Assembly (NCBI GenBank): GCA_013397795.1
Contig: VZTJ01000751.1
Span: 248,257-312,256 of the forward strand
Direction: 5' to 3'
Origin: Orthonyx spaldingii
Taxonomy: Eukaryota; Chordata; Aves; Passeriformes; Orthonychidae
DNA length: 64,000 bases
Part shown: positions 51,163 through 63,512 of the stretch, in pieces
Layout of the letters: each line of letters starts with the position of its first letter
Position numbering within the stretch: the first letter of the stretch is position 1
Notes under the pieces: model-generated
What the model saw: the letters and a program-made list of their open reading frames with translations, nothing else
Databases searched by the model: none
What the model was told of the DNA's origin: nothing
Position numbers and translations under genes: made by a program

Positions 51163-54100
51163 GTAAGTTAGTGTTTAAACTGTTATTAGTGATGTATGAA
51201 ATGTGTTCCCCATTATCTGAATGCTGTAGTTAAAGGAATTGTAAAGAAAATAGAGCATAAGTGGAACCAGAATAGGATTCTAAATCAGGGAGGGGAGATT
51301 ATATTTAACTTTTTCCCTTCCAGTTGTCTTTTTTTTGTCTAAACACCTTTCCCTTTGCATTAAAAGTAGATAAGCCACACGTCTGTCTCCCTGCTCATCT
51401 TGTGCCACTCATGTCAAGGGACATCAGTCATCTCAGTCAGAAAATAACACACTTTCCAATAATGATGCCCGTTTCTCTTCCCTTTATTGCTGCTGTTTGC
51501 AAGCAAGATCCTGAAAATGTAGTTGCAACAGAAAATATGGAAAATTCACATGAGTTTTTAGCCTCCTAATTGATAGATGATTTTCATATCCCTCTTTGTG
51601 GTTCTTCACTTTACATTCAGTGCATAATTAGTTTCTGATGCTGGACAGTAAGTGTTTGTAAGAATGTATGAGCTGGCAGTACTGCCACAGCTGTACCAAG
51701 GCTGATACTGCACAGCACAGCAGGCAGCTTTCTGGGTGTTATTTGAATGGTATTTGTCTATTTATCACATCTCATCTGGGTTGCAAGAATTTCAGGTCCT
51801 GGAGGCTCTGGAAAGGTTTGAGTTAAAGAACATTTCTCTCATGGTTCACTCTCACTGTCAGATTCCTGACAGAACTTTGTCAGGTTCATCAGGGGTTCAC
51901 TGAAACCAGAAGTGGAACGACTAGCCACTTAACGGGCTTTGCCTCAAGGGATTTTTTGCAAGTGAAAAGGTGATACCATTCAAAAGGGACCACAAACAGT
52001 AGCCTTGGAAAATCTGTGGCTAGCCCAAATTCTTTGATTGCTTATGGACCTCACAAAGAAATTCCTGACAGAGCGGTGATGGTTTGGATTGTCTCCCCCA
52101 GTTTCTTCCCCTACTTCCATCAAGGCAGATGAAGATTTTTGACATTTGTGTTGGAGTTTTTATGCAACAGTACTTAGAAGAATCTGTAAGTTTCTGAATT
52201 CAAATTCCTGTCCCTCAGGAAGTTTTTCCTGGTTTTGTGGTTTGACTCCAACCAGCAATCGAGTACCAAGCAGACACTCACTCACTCCCCCACCGGTAGG
52301 ATTGGGGAGAGAATTGAAGGCATAAAAGCTGGAAAATTCATGAGTTCATATAAAGACAGATTAATAGGGAAAGCAAAAGCCATGCATGCAAGCAAAACAG
52401 AAAGGAATTAATTTTCTGCTTCACATGGGCAGGCAGGTGTTCAGCCATCTCCAGGAGGGCAGGGCCTCATCATATGAAATGTTTGCTTGTGAACACAAAT
52501 GCCATCACTCCAAACATCCCCCACTTTCCTCCTTCTGCCTGCCAGCTTTATCTACTGAGCATGATGTCAAATGCCTGGAATATTCCTTTGGTCAGCTGGG
52601 GTCACCTGTCCAGGAGGTGTCTCCTTCCAGCCTCTCATGCACCCTCAGTCTCCTCACCAGGGTGGCAGTATGAAAGGAGAAAGAAATCTTGATGTAAGCC
52701 CTGCTCAGCAATAGCAAAAACTTCTCTATATTATCAACCCTGTGTTTAGCACAAATCCAAAACACAACCCTATACCAGCCACTGTGAAGGAAATGACCCC
52801 AGCCAAAACCAGCACACCTGTTCACGTTCATCTGCATTTAAGCTAAAACATGGGCAAATGTCTCAGACTAGCATTAGAAAAGCTCCAAACTACTTTTAGA
52901 ATGAGATTGGAATAATGTCCCATGCCTCCAGTGACAGTATGGATTTTCTAGGGGGAAAAAAGGGATGGGATCCTGGAGGAGTCTTGAAACATGCATGTGG
53001 GAAACAAACTTCCTATCTTTATACCAAAGTTGGAAAACCCATACTGTATTCAGAGGAAGAAAATACTGAGAGCATTCACTGTGCATGTGACTGCCTGGAT
53101 GGAACAGTGAAGGACAGGAATGCAACTGTAGTTAACTATTTTAAGGGAATGTATTTAGCACTATTAAGGTAGGGAAGAATGAAACAGAGAAGGACAGGAA
53201 TGCAACTACAGTTAATTATTTTTAGGAAGAGGTTTAGTTTAGCATGATCAAGATTGGGAAGAACAGATGTATGGGCTGACAGAAATATAATGAAACTGAT
53301 TTTTTTGGTTCACTGTCCTGTCTTTAATTCCTGGAAATAATTAAATTGCAATAGTAAGGTAGAGGGAAGAGAGATGATTTTACAGCCACTCATCCCACAG
53401 CTGTTCTCTCTAGTGCACAAGGCAGTTGACAAGTGGAAAATTACTGATATTGGGACATGAAGGTGACTTTAACCTTAAAAGATAACAATGACAGTGGCAT
53501 ATTAGTGTCCTTTCATTTTACACCCTTTGCAATCTCTCAGGGAGTGACCCCTCTTAGAAGACTCAGGAATGGGCTTCCTAGCCTTCTGATGACTTTCTAA
53601 GCAGCTCTTGCAGCATTGCACTGTGTAAGCCCTGGAATAGTCTAAGACAGCTCTGCAAATTGACTATGGCTTCACCACATGACGTCTTCCTTGGGCATCT
53701 ACATACCCACGAGCCCCGTGCTGGGCTCCAACACACAAATAGAGTATTTCATCTTCCCAGTTTGGTGAAAAATAGTTGACTGTGGGCTTTTGAACTTGCT
53801 TTGGAACTGGGTGCCTGTATGGAGTTTCAAACAGTACTTAAGTTAATCCTTGTCAGTTTTGTGCATGAAACCTAGCACGTATGTCAGATTTTTCTTCTTT
53901 CCCTTCTTTGGATATTGCAGGATATCCAGTCTCACCTGCTGTCCTCATTGTGTCAACTTCTGCTACGCTACGTCATGCAAAATTGTAGAATTACCATTTT
54001 TTTCCACTGAATACTGATGTCTGACACTAGTTTGAAGCAACATGGTTAGTGACAGAGCATCTTTGATTAGTTGTTAATACCAGACTTGCAGTCCCATCTA

Positions 54101-57100
54101 CAAACTAAGTGGCCCCTTCCCTGAACCTTAATGTGAACATCTGAGTCCCTGAAGTAGCAACACAAACTTAGCAGGTTTGCTGAACCAGAGACCATATTCT
54201 CTGTAGGACCTTCCTAGAACTGTAGTTTCAGGTGTCTCAAGGAAGTGTTCCAGTCAAATGTTTTCCTTAACAGAAATAACCTTGTAAAAGTTCCTCCTGA
54301 TACCTTTGAGCTGAATGTTTTTAAAAGGGTGTGCCAGTGGAGGAAATTCCCCATAAAATTTGGTATTTGTATGTATGAGAAGTGCAGAGTCTTAATATAC
54401 TGTTGGTTCAGAACTGACAGGCTCATCTGAGGTGATACTAATTTGAATAACTAGGCTGTATTTCCTCATCACACCAAAACTGTAAGCTTGAGAAGGACCA
54501 ACCAAATTTGAGGAACAGCAGTACTGTTGCTGTTCAGTTTATGAGACTGAGATAAGATCACTGATTCTTTATCAAGGGTTAAGGCAAAAATACAGTAGCC
54601 ATCTAGTTTTGGGAAAATGAGTGAAGACATTTTCAAAGAAGCTCATTTTATTTGGTCAGAGAACACTGGTCATTCATTAAGAATGAAATTTCCTGAAATG
54701 AAAGTTTATTTACTTGAAACTAAGAAAACTTAAGAATTAAGACGGAGTATTCCAGCAAACTTGACATGTTCAACTTGGACTCTTTGGAAATAGACTGTTT
54801 TTGTTTGCTATTTCAAAACTTTTCTTGGTGTGTTTTTATACACTTGGTATATTATGGAAATAAACAGAAACAACCCATTAAGATTTTAGTGAAATGGAGC
54901 ATTTTTTATCAACCTAAAACAACTCCATTAAAAAAATTAAAATATATGCAGATCTTACTAAAATTTTGATTTATAAATGATGTTTCTGTTTTTACATGGA
55001 GGAGATATTGTAGCATGTCCATCTGATTGATGAGTTCCTGTACATTTAGCTAAATATATTTCTACTACTCTGCTGTATTTTTATGGGATCTCCTATGTAA
55101 AAAAAAGTGTGACAAACTCTCTTTGGATTTGTAACAATAGAGGCTTCAGTGGAAATTTTCACATTAGCAGGCCCATGTTATCCAGTGAATATCCACATCA
55201 CTCACACAGTGCTGCTGAACAAGACTAAAATGTACAGTCATATGATACCATCAGTTTCTAGGCAGATTCAATAGGATTCAAAAGGTTTCAGTGGGAAATT
55301 CTAGCTAAATTTGGTAACATATTATAGTTGTCATTGACTGTACAACTTTCCTTTCTGTGTTTAAAATGTACTTATAGGAGCTTTACTTAGTGCAAGAAAA
55401 TGTGTGGTACCCATGTCTGAGTGCTGGCTCTATTCCATACTCAATAGTCTGCTAAAGTCATTAATGTCTTTGATGCTGAATATTATATGAAAACTTCTGT
55501 GGGGAAAGCATTTTTGAAGAAAAAATATCTAAACCATATAAAAATAACTGGTTTAATTCCAATAGTCCCAGTCATCAAGGGAAATTCATTACAAGATTTC
55601 AGAGCCATTTATGAATTGAGTATTAATGGCAGACAGAGATCATTCTAAATCTGACTAGTCCCTGGTCCTCAGTGTCAGTGTCCCCTTTCCTATCAGTCAT
55701 CTCAGTAGGCACAATCCTTACACCTGAGTAGCCTCTTGTTTAGCTATGTCCAACACTTAATAAAGAGAAATTCTGTGCTATCATCATCAGCAACAAGGTT
55801 AGGAATAGAGTGATGGCACACGGGGGAATGGTACCTCAATGATCAATGAAACAGGAGCACAACCAAGGATGAGGGAATGTACCTGGACCTGGGATTCATC
55901 TTCCCTGACTTCAACATCTTAAGGCAAGTCATCCTGGTCAAACATTCACATGCACAAGACCAAGCGGTTCCTGTAAAAATATAATGGAAACAATTACTCT
56001 AGACATTTTATGAGGACTATTCTATGGATTGGGGATGGCCAGATATTGCTGCATTTGAAACAGGCAGAAAGAATTTATTTAGAACTTTTCCTGGTAGATT
56101 TACCATAGAGAATGTCTCCAGATATGTGTCCTGAATAAATCTAGAAACAACATATATGCAAACATTCCTTATCAAATATCATGTTTCCATTATACAAGAA
56201 ACAACATTCTTTACAGACATGTTTTACACATACAATAGCAATTTTTATTCCTTTCTCATCTGACAGAATTTCTGTGTGCTTCCCAAACACATGTATAAAT
56301 CATCATGAAAATGCGTAGTCCTCTGGGGTAGAAATATCAGGGATTTGGTGCATACCTGAAGATTTAACTACACTCATGAATTTTCCTGGAAATGAATCAA
56401 TATTCTCTGCTCCAGCAATTCATGTTTCTTTTGCTTTGCCAAACAAATGATTTCAGAAGTTTGGAGAGCATATGGTGCAATTTGGATACTAAATATTAAG
56501 AAAGTTGCTGACCTTTCTAACTTGTCTTTATTTTCTCCCACAGGTGTGTGGTTCCATTATTTTGGGAGTCTCTATATGGATACGTGTTAGTGCAAGTGCT
56601 CAGCAGGTAAATGCATGCACTCATATCAGCACCATGGAAACCACTGCACGCACTTTAATTTCCCATCTTCATTTCCACACATTTGCTATGTTTTTGTTGA
56701 GGTGGTTTGTGTGGGTGAAGAGGAATGCATTTTATGGCTTTAAGATTAAACATCATGGTGCAGGTAGTCAGATAAAGTGCAAGTAGATGTAAGCAGAGAT
56801 ATGTGACTGCCAGCATCATTTATGTAGTTTCATGCAGATGCACGCAGATTTCTGTTTGAAAATATGTCTCTCACCTCTAAAAATAATAATTATGGTTTTG
56901 TTAATGATTTCAGTGTTAGAGAGAATAATGAGACATGCAGCTCGTAGACTTTTCAATCTTTTTCCCTATTAGAATAGTATAGGCATATCTATTCCTAGGG
57001 TTAATCCATATGTTTATAGGGAATATTTTTATCTTCCTCACTATCTTCAATAACACAATTCTTATTTCCTTAGTAACTGCAACTTTGAAAGGGAGAAATG

Positions 57101-60100
57101 ATTTTTCCCTTCAATTTTCAACATCTCCTTAAAAACACCTTGTTCTTTCCCCCTCATATTTATATATAAAGAGTTTTAGATGCCCAAGAACCTAGGATTG
57201 CAATGTCCTAAAAGTCCTCCTGGAGGGTAGAAGAAAGACCCTGAGTTGTTCTCCTGGATTTTTGTATGGGTTATATAATGACTTCAGATATTATGACTTT
57301 CATTTTCTATAAAGCTAGGGAAAATACAGTTTTGATGAGCTCTTAATCTTGCAGACATGCAGCAAAAGTTGGTCCTGTTGTTGCAAAGACCCCATGATCC
57401 TGTAGGCCCTTTTGCCCAGCGTGTACCAAACGGCACTAAGATTTAAGCAGTACATTTCTTCAAATGAATTTGGGCCATAGAAATGCAAATTAATTTGAAA
57501 GCTTAATTTGTATTCTTCTATTTTTAAAAAGACTTTTTGGCCATAGAAGTGAAAAAACGGCCAGGTGTGACATGGAAGCATTTTGTTTCAGCTTTCAGGT
57601 TGAGCCTTTAGTATAGATTAAGTTGCATTCTTCAGATAAGTCCCCTGTTGCTCTAGCACAGTCTGTCAGTTAAGAACAATAATTTTTAAGTCAGTATTTT
57701 CCCACCTGGAAATAAAAAGGTGGTGGAGATAAGAAGATAGCTTTGTATATTTCATGCCATTTGGCTGATGACACTGTTACTCTTAGCCAGTCCCAGATGT
57801 CTCATGTCTGGCAGAGTCTGGATGCAAGAGAATTCAGTGCAAGATGCCACTGTGTCATCAGGTAAATTAGGTCATGGTGGAGAGCTCTGCCATTCTCTTC
57901 TGTGGAAGAGGGAGGATCACAACTTTCACTCCTCAATCAACATTTTACTAGAAGCTAAAACTGCCATACTTGATAGTTGACAATCTCTAGTATGTGGCTC
58001 AAATGATGGAGCTTGGATAACCACAGCCACATATCTTATTTTTTTGAGAGATTTCCTATTCAGAAAAGAATATTTAAATGTGTGACAAACTGCTTTCCTG
58101 AAGCCACACTTAGTACTCCCCAAAAACCTATGAATTAAGAGTCAGGACCAAAATTGAAAGCACTTTCTTACATCTTTGCCTCCAGGCAGGCAAAGTTCCC
58201 ATTCAAAACCAATGTATGTTTCGCCTCAGTAATAAATGAGCAGACCATAAGGATTTGGCTGTAGATGAATACAGCTTTCTAAGAATAAATAACAGGAGGT
58301 TCAGTCCAACTTGAAAAGGAAAACAACAACACATTCTTCAAGTTATACTTGTCTATATACCTTTGCAATTTCCATCAGAAGATAAATATGGCAACTTCCA
58401 GACATTTTTGCTAATCTTGGCACCAGTCACACTGGAAAATATTCTTTGAACATTTTTCTCTATTTTGGCCTTTGGCCTTAATCAGTCCTGTGGGAACTGA
58501 ATAATTTGATATTTAGTAATATTGAGGTATACAAATTGTTTAGTTGAATGTTTCACACATCAAAATAAAGTTCTCATCTCTGAGAGTAATATTAGAGATC
58601 AAGCCCGGGGAAAAAAAAGAAAAAAAAAGAAAAAAAAAAAAAAAGAAAGCTGCTTTGGAAAATACACCTAACTATTTCTCTAATATATCCAGCATCGCTC
58701 TGAGAAGTGTTCTCTCAGGAACAGTCACAGAGTATGTTCCTGGCCTTCTAATGACAAACTGAGGTTTTGTTTCTTTAATATTTAGTTAATGTAGGAGAGG
58801 TTTTGAGATAATCAAGTCTCCTATTTCCAGTAAAAAGTAAAGATTTATTGACTGAAAACAAGCTGAAAGCCACATTAAAGACAGAAGATCTTTATTTACT
58901 CACTTACTCTGTAAAGTTAACTTTCATCTTGTGCAGAAACAAAGGCTGTGAAAAACCAGGTTTTACAAAGATCTCCACCTAAACATTTGAGAAGGGAGCA
59001 TTAGAGCTTTGTTTATTTATAGATCAAAATTTCTCCATAGTTGCTGCTCAGTGTATTTATGAGTTACAAAGTAATTATCTTGTTTTGAGGAATACAGATG
59101 TTTTTAGGGGGACCTTCTTGTAGCTGAAAGATTTTTTTTCCCTCTCTTTTCAGGACATGCATATAGACAGCAGCATGTTTGCAGGAGTTAATCTACTAAT
59201 AGCTGTGGGTGCCATCATTACGATCCTTGGATTCCTGGGATGTTGTGGTGCTGTAAAGGAGAGCCGGTGCATGCTGATGTTGGTAGGAAAGAAAAACATT
59301 TGTCTACCTTTAACAGGCCACAGCTACATTTGATGGATAGAGTCCTTGCAAGTAGTATCAAATGAGGATGGGAACTTTTAATTTAATCAAAAGCATGATT
59401 ATGATCCTATGTTTTCATTGCTTACCTTGAGTTTGGGCCCCTTCTGAATTCTGTTGTGGTAAAAATGATGTTTGGTCTCATCAGCAAGAGGACAGGGTCC
59501 AGAGAGACCTGAGCAGGTCACTAGCTTTTTTTCTATCTATCCATCATTAAAGTTCCTTTCATCAACTTTCCCCCATTACCTATCCTATTTAATTTTATAT
59601 ATTCCCAGTTGCTCCCTTTGTTGGTCCACCTAGAATGTCCTCCCTGTCCTCCTACCCAACTCTCACCTACACACTATTATCATGTCACTTTTCTGGTCTG
59701 TGCCTTGTTTTGATCACCAGCTGAGTACGCTCTGTCTTGAGCACCTCTTTTTCTCATCATCAAAGAAGAAATAATTGAAGCAGCTCTGACTGGAACATCA
59801 TTCTACCTACATGGTTATTCAAGCCCATGAAAGATAAATGTTAACTTGGAAGAAATTATACCACCTTGGTCAAAAGTAATATAGTTTTCTACCCCTTTTG
59901 TTTTCTCTACCAGTTTTTTATTGGACTGCTCCTGATCCTGATTCTTCAGCTCACAGGAGGTATTTTAGGAGCAGTGTACAAATCTCAGGTACAGTATTAT
60001 TCTATATTTTCATTCACGTCTTCCTATAGTATTGCTTCTTCCCAAAAAATTAATAATATATTTTAACTTGCAGGTGGAATTAGCCCTTAACCTTACTCTA

Positions 60101-62012
60101 AGTGCAAATGTGAATGCACTGCAAAGCACTACAGGAGTTCATAAAGAGTATCAGGAGGCATTCCAGAAGTTTGAGAAGGAGGTAATTAAACAGTAAAAAA
60201 ATGAAGGGGTTGTTGCTTTCTGTTTCATTTCTGGCATCTGTTTCTGCTTCATTTTATGACTACTCTGCCGTAGATTTGAATTTCATTCCCTGGGGATGGA
60301 GAAGGGTCTGACTTAAAGGCAAGTTGAAACACCACAGAAGGGGCTTCTGTTCTCTTGATAGGACATGGTCTTCCTGTGATTATTTATTTGTGCAATAGTG
60401 TTGTCTGTAAGATCCATGAAGCAAGGACACCCCACATGCAAGTAACACTGACAGTTAGCTAAGATCTTTCATGAGAGGACTGCTTGGTCCTTTCTTTCAG
60501 CTTTCCCTTCTGAAGGAACGTTGATCCTTCACCATATCCCAAATAAGAACTCTCCAGTACTTTTAAGGAAAGATTACCCCAGGGATGAGGAAAACATCAG
60601 GAGTGTATTGAATTTGGAATATCTTACTGCTATGAAGTAATTAAATGTCATACTTTACTGTGTGAGAAGGAGGAAGAAAATATGATGAGAAGTTTGTTTT
60701 TATTGTGTTTAAACTTTTCCTGATGCCTCCAACCTGCAAGACCCCAGATGATGGACACTTAGTGCAAGCTTGCTCCTGGGTGTCACACACAGAATACCCT
60801 GGAATCTCATTGATATCATTGACAGCATACACCCCTTCCCCTCCCACAAGTACCTGGGTCTGTACATTGACAGAATGACTGCTGTTCTGGTTTTTTCAGT
60901 CCCTAATGGGTGATGATTTTGATGGATAGACTTAAAGTTAATTCTTATGTTTTTAAAGACTGCTGTATGAAAGAAAATGAAACAAGGAACAATATTTACG
61001 TGTCTTATGTTACTTCCACTTCTCCTTCCTCATTCCACCTCCAGCCTTGTCCTCTGCTTGTGAGACAACTTATTTCTTCTGATAAAATAAGCAGCTCTCT
61101 GGAGAGATGAGCAAAACGAAAAATCACATAATTACTGTATTAATTTTTAAATGTACCATGACTGCTATATTATGTCCTACAGCCTTTGCTTTTATACAAA
61201 ATTATGTGAACATTTCCAGCTGCTTTTTAATAGAAGGAGGACCTCAAACCCAAGTCTGCACCCCTGAGCTTTAGCGGCTTGAATATAGTGGAACATGAAG
61301 TGAAACTGCACCTGGTTTAGGTTTCACAAACCCCAAATGGAGCCCTGTTTTCCTCAGTCCATTTCTAATTTAAAGGGCTAACCATCATTCAAAGTGGTTA
61401 TTATTCTAGATTTCAGAGTTTTATGTGCCTGGAATTTTACATTTCAAGATGTGAAATGAAGATGTTACTGGAGCTGGAAACTTACCTTCTGCAAGTATAA
61501 CCTACAGAAAGAAGACTTGATTCTCCAAAAAATACTATACCCAGTGTTCCAGTTCCATTCTGGCACTGATAATTATTAGCTTTATACTATGTTAATGTTT
61601 TCTGAACACTGTATACTGAAAATCTGGTCTTTTTTCCCCATCTCTCTTTTTTTTTTTTTTTTTTTTTAAACTTGTGCACTTACATTCTTGTAAGTGATAT
61701 GGAAATGTAAAGGGTGTTTGAGACATACCAATTTGGGGCAATTTCCATGTGGAAAAAGATGAAATAAAATTTGTTCTTTGTTATTCCTCTCAGCTCCCTC
61801 ACCTACTCTCTTCAAAATGAAAATCACCTCTTTTTACATTCTTCTCCCCATTTACTCCTTTCTTGCAGAACCAATGCTGTGGATTGCTGAATGGACCTAA
61901 AGACTGGGGGAACAATTTTAAAAACACGTCCTTAAAAATCTGTCAGTGTGAACTAGAGAAGCCATCACCAGACCTATGCATCAAATATGAAGGCAGATCC
62001 ATCTATATAAAG
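51103..62012 (+). CDS. TSPAN8: Tetraspanin-8, partial gene (six coding exons; 3' end beyond the window)
   Basis: Four-pass membrane protein that organises tetraspanin-enriched microdomains with integrins and other partners, mainly in epithelia (family knowledge). Joining 51103-51162, 56544-56606, 59154-59282, 59914-59988, 60074-60181 and 61869-62012 gives 193 codons with no stop. Every intron is phase 0, with GT donors and CAG acceptors. TM1 is about residues 11-33, TM2 52-75, TM3 81-105. The large extracellular loop starts near 107 and shows CCG at 148-150, PKDWG at 155-159, Cys 170 and 172, and PDLC at 179-182. Sequons are N115-L-T and N164-T-S. Juxtamembrane Cys 7, 71, 72 and 80 are palmitoylation candidates. 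The KESRCM motif (76-81) followed by FFIGLLLIL (85-93) is the strongest TSPAN8 signature. Mammalian TSPAN8 has about 237 residues, so roughly 45 are missing (last loop Cys, TM4, tail). The small loop is about three residues shorter than I recall for mammals. Another close tetraspanin is less likely. Confidence 0.9.
52233..52816 (-). mobile_element. Solo LTR of an avian endogenous retrovirus family, antisense in TSPAN8 intron 1
   Basis: The + strand runs from a form of the LTR 3' end (gtggtttgactccaaccagc) to agccaaaaccagcaca, the complement of the LTR 5' end. About 584 bp, essentially full length for this family as judged from shared blocks with the copies at 18.6 and 19.4 kb. The flanks are cctgg (52228-52232) and cctgt (52817-52821), a 4 of 5 match that looks like a decayed 5-bp target-site duplication. 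No internal viral sequence adjoins it, so it is a solo LTR. Confidence 0.75.
53104..53267 (+). repeat. 80-bp tandem duplication in TSPAN8 intron 1
   Basis: aaggacaggaatgcaact at 53110 recurs at 53190, and both copies run on through agttaa(c/t)tatttt and end in gggaagaa. Copy 1 is 53104-53183 and copy 2 starts at 53184. The second halves are more diverged than the first halves. Confidence 0.85.
53268..56543 (+). other. TSPAN8 intron 1, distal part
   Basis: No repeat or exon recognised between the 80-bp duplication and exon 2. Intron 1 as a whole is 51163-56543. Confidence 0.6.
56544..56606 (+). CDS. TSPAN8: TSPAN8 coding exon 2 (residues 21-41)
   Basis: 21 codons, VCGSIILGVSIWIRVSASAQ plus Q, between a CCCACAG acceptor and a GTAAAT donor. 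It completes TM1 and opens the small extracellular loop. The LGVSIWIRVS stretch corresponds to the LALAIWVRVS pattern of mammalian TSPAN8. Intron 1 upstream is 5381 bp. Confidence 0.9.
56607..59153 (+). other. TSPAN8 intron 2
   Basis: 2547 bp, GTAAAT to TTTTCAG. Holds only the A-rich tract at 58611. Confidence 0.8.
58611..58649. repeat. A-rich low-complexity tract in TSPAN8 intron 2
   Basis: Three A runs (8, 8 and 14 bases) separated by single G, following cccgggg. Looks like a (GA8)n-type microsatellite. Confidence 0.95.
59154..59282 (+). CDS. TSPAN8: TSPAN8 coding exon 3 (residues 42-84)
   Basis: 43 codons between a TTTTCAG acceptor and a GTAGGA donor. It starts DMHIDSSMFAGVN (end of the small loop), then TM2 with LLIAVGAIITILGFLGCCGA, then the cytoplasmic KESRCM turn. 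The TM2 and turn sequences are the most conserved parts of the gene model. The Cys pair 71-72 and Cys80 flank the inner loop. Confidence 0.93.
59283..59913 (+). other. TSPAN8 intron 3
   Basis: 631 bp, GTAGGA to CTACCAG. Nothing else recognised. Confidence 0.85.
59914..59988 (+). CDS. TSPAN8: TSPAN8 coding exon 4 (residues 85-109)
   Basis: 25 codons between a CTACCAG acceptor and a GTACAG donor: FFIGLLLILILQLTGGILGA followed by VYKSQ. This is nearly all of TM3 with the polar Gln96 typical of tetraspanins, and the first residues of the large loop. The intron that follows is only 85 bp (59989-60073). Confidence 0.93.
60074..60181 (+). CDS. TSPAN8: TSPAN8 coding exon 5 (residues 110-145)
   Basis: 36 codons between a CTTGCAG acceptor and a GTAATT donor. 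It encodes the first helices of the large extracellular loop, charged and helical (ending YQEAFQKFEKE), with sequon N115-L-T. This is the variable part of tetraspanins, so identity here is weak; frame, phase and position support the exon. Confidence 0.88.
60182..61868 (+). other. TSPAN8 intron 5
   Basis: 1687 bp, GTAATT to TTGCAG. Contains the T21 run; no additional exon recognised. Confidence 0.85.
61647..61667. repeat. T21 run in TSPAN8 intron 5
   Basis: 21 consecutive T following tctctc, 201 bases upstream of exon 6. Too far from the acceptor to be its polypyrimidine tract. Confidence 0.95.
61869..62012 (+). CDS. TSPAN8: TSPAN8 coding exon 6 (residues 146-193)
   Basis: 48 codons between a TCTTGCAG acceptor and a GTGAGA donor. 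It begins NQCCGLLNGPKDWGNNF, carrying the hallmark CCG motif and the DWGNNF stretch also found in mammalian TSPAN8. KICQC and PDLC supply three further loop cysteines, so with the Cys expected in the next exon the loop would have six. The sequon is N164-T-S. No later exon was found before base 64000. Confidence 0.92.
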
Positions 62013-63512
62013 GTGAGAAAAATGTAATATTCCACTCTTCTTTCCAAGTTTTAACCCAAGGTTATCATTGGTGACTGGCATAGTGAGCAGTTCTGTATCT
62101 TTCTGAAAAGGCAAAGTTTTGCTTTCTCTTTGTTAGCCAGAATTACCCCCGTGCCATCTGTTAAGAAATTACTGTTCATAACTCTGCTCCTTCCTCTTCC
62201 TGAGATGCCTCCAGCTGAGGCCCTTAGCAATCTGCGTGGTTACTGCTGATGAAAACTATTATGACTGTGTGGTCAGGGTATGCCTCTGGGTCAGAGCTGC
62301 ACACCAGCTACCCTTTGGCTCTCATTCCTCTCTCAGAAGGTTATGTTCCCACCCAGGCTCATTGTGATAGTAGACATGTTGACTTAGAGACTTTCAAAAT
62401 GCTAAGGTATATTGAAAATCAAACACATTAAATGCAAGACCTCTGGGGTTTTATAATCCTGTAATAAAAACCCCACACTCATTTTGCAGGATCTGCTGGA
62501 AAGAAACCTTACATATTGTAGGATTCATGGCAGAACACTCAAAGAGTGATTTCTTACAACTACAGCCTTTTGAAAATCTTGAAACAATTAATATAATAAT
62601 AAGGCAAAATATCTCATGACAGGCAACAAGAAAGTACACTCAGAAGAGTACCATCTAATAGACAGTAGAGATCTCAATTAATAAATTTCATGGTTTACTT
62701 GTCTCCTTATGAGGAAATCTGGACTCTATGGATATGAAAAAATTATGAAAAAGAAGTGCACAAAATAACTGAATAGCACAAAGTAACTGAAGTTTTAGAA
62801 CACTGGTGGTGCAAAGTTTGCCAGTATGCACCTAGCACCAAGCAGATTTTAGCAAATGTCCATTCTGGTTGTATAATTCTCTAATTGCACAGGTCCTTAA
62901 TCAGGTCCTGTCTGAGCAATAATTTCCTTCCCATGTAGTCCCACAGAAGCAAATACTATTTTAAAGAAAAGAAAGTCTGGTTAAGTAGAGGATGCCAGAA
63001 CCCAATCTGGAAATAAAATGTATACAAAGAGGCTGTTTTGGCCACACTTTAAGGTTTTTTATGCCTCAGGCAAGCCCTCAAAGGACACATGAGAAGCCAT
63101 CTGTGAAATTACTGCAGGTGCAAGATATAGCTCATATGAACACGCAGATTTCATGGTGGTGTGAGATGCTAGTAGAGATATCCAACTCTTCTGATATAGG
63201 AAAAAAGATTTGAAATTCAGTGCAGTTGTGAGTCAGCTTAAATGAGAGCTTTTTAAGGAGAACTAGAAGGAGCAGACACATTTGTTTATTGTAAGAGAGG
63301 AAATATGGTGAAAAAAGTACAATTCTATTTGGGGGGAAGACAGTTGTAACGTTGTAACAGTAATGTAATTTTGATGGATTTAAGTTGTACTTGGCATTCC
63401 TTCCAGTTTGCAGAAGGAAGATTGTCAGTGCCTGGAGAAGGTATAGTCACTGTAAGAACAGATGTATGCACATATTCAAAAGGAGAGTTGCTCTGCACAG
63501 ATCTTCAGTTGT
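62013..63512 (+). other. TSPAN8 intron 6, proximal part
   Basis: No seventh exon was found up to the CR1 insertion at 63513. The expected next exon should encode the last loop Cys and most of TM4. Confidence 0.65.

Noticed and set aside
62486..62555. Sequence after a tttgcag site reading DLLERNLTYCRIHG, faintly like the DFLAKNL part of the next TSPAN8 exon
   Set aside because: No Cys-containing lead-in, no membrane segment follows, the frame stops after about 20 codons, and upstream in the same frame there is a stop. Chance similarity.
63407..63445. Exon-like segment between ccttccag and a gtatag donor
   Set aside because: 34 bases, not a multiple of three, no tetraspanin sequence; it breaks the phase-0 pattern of all other introns.
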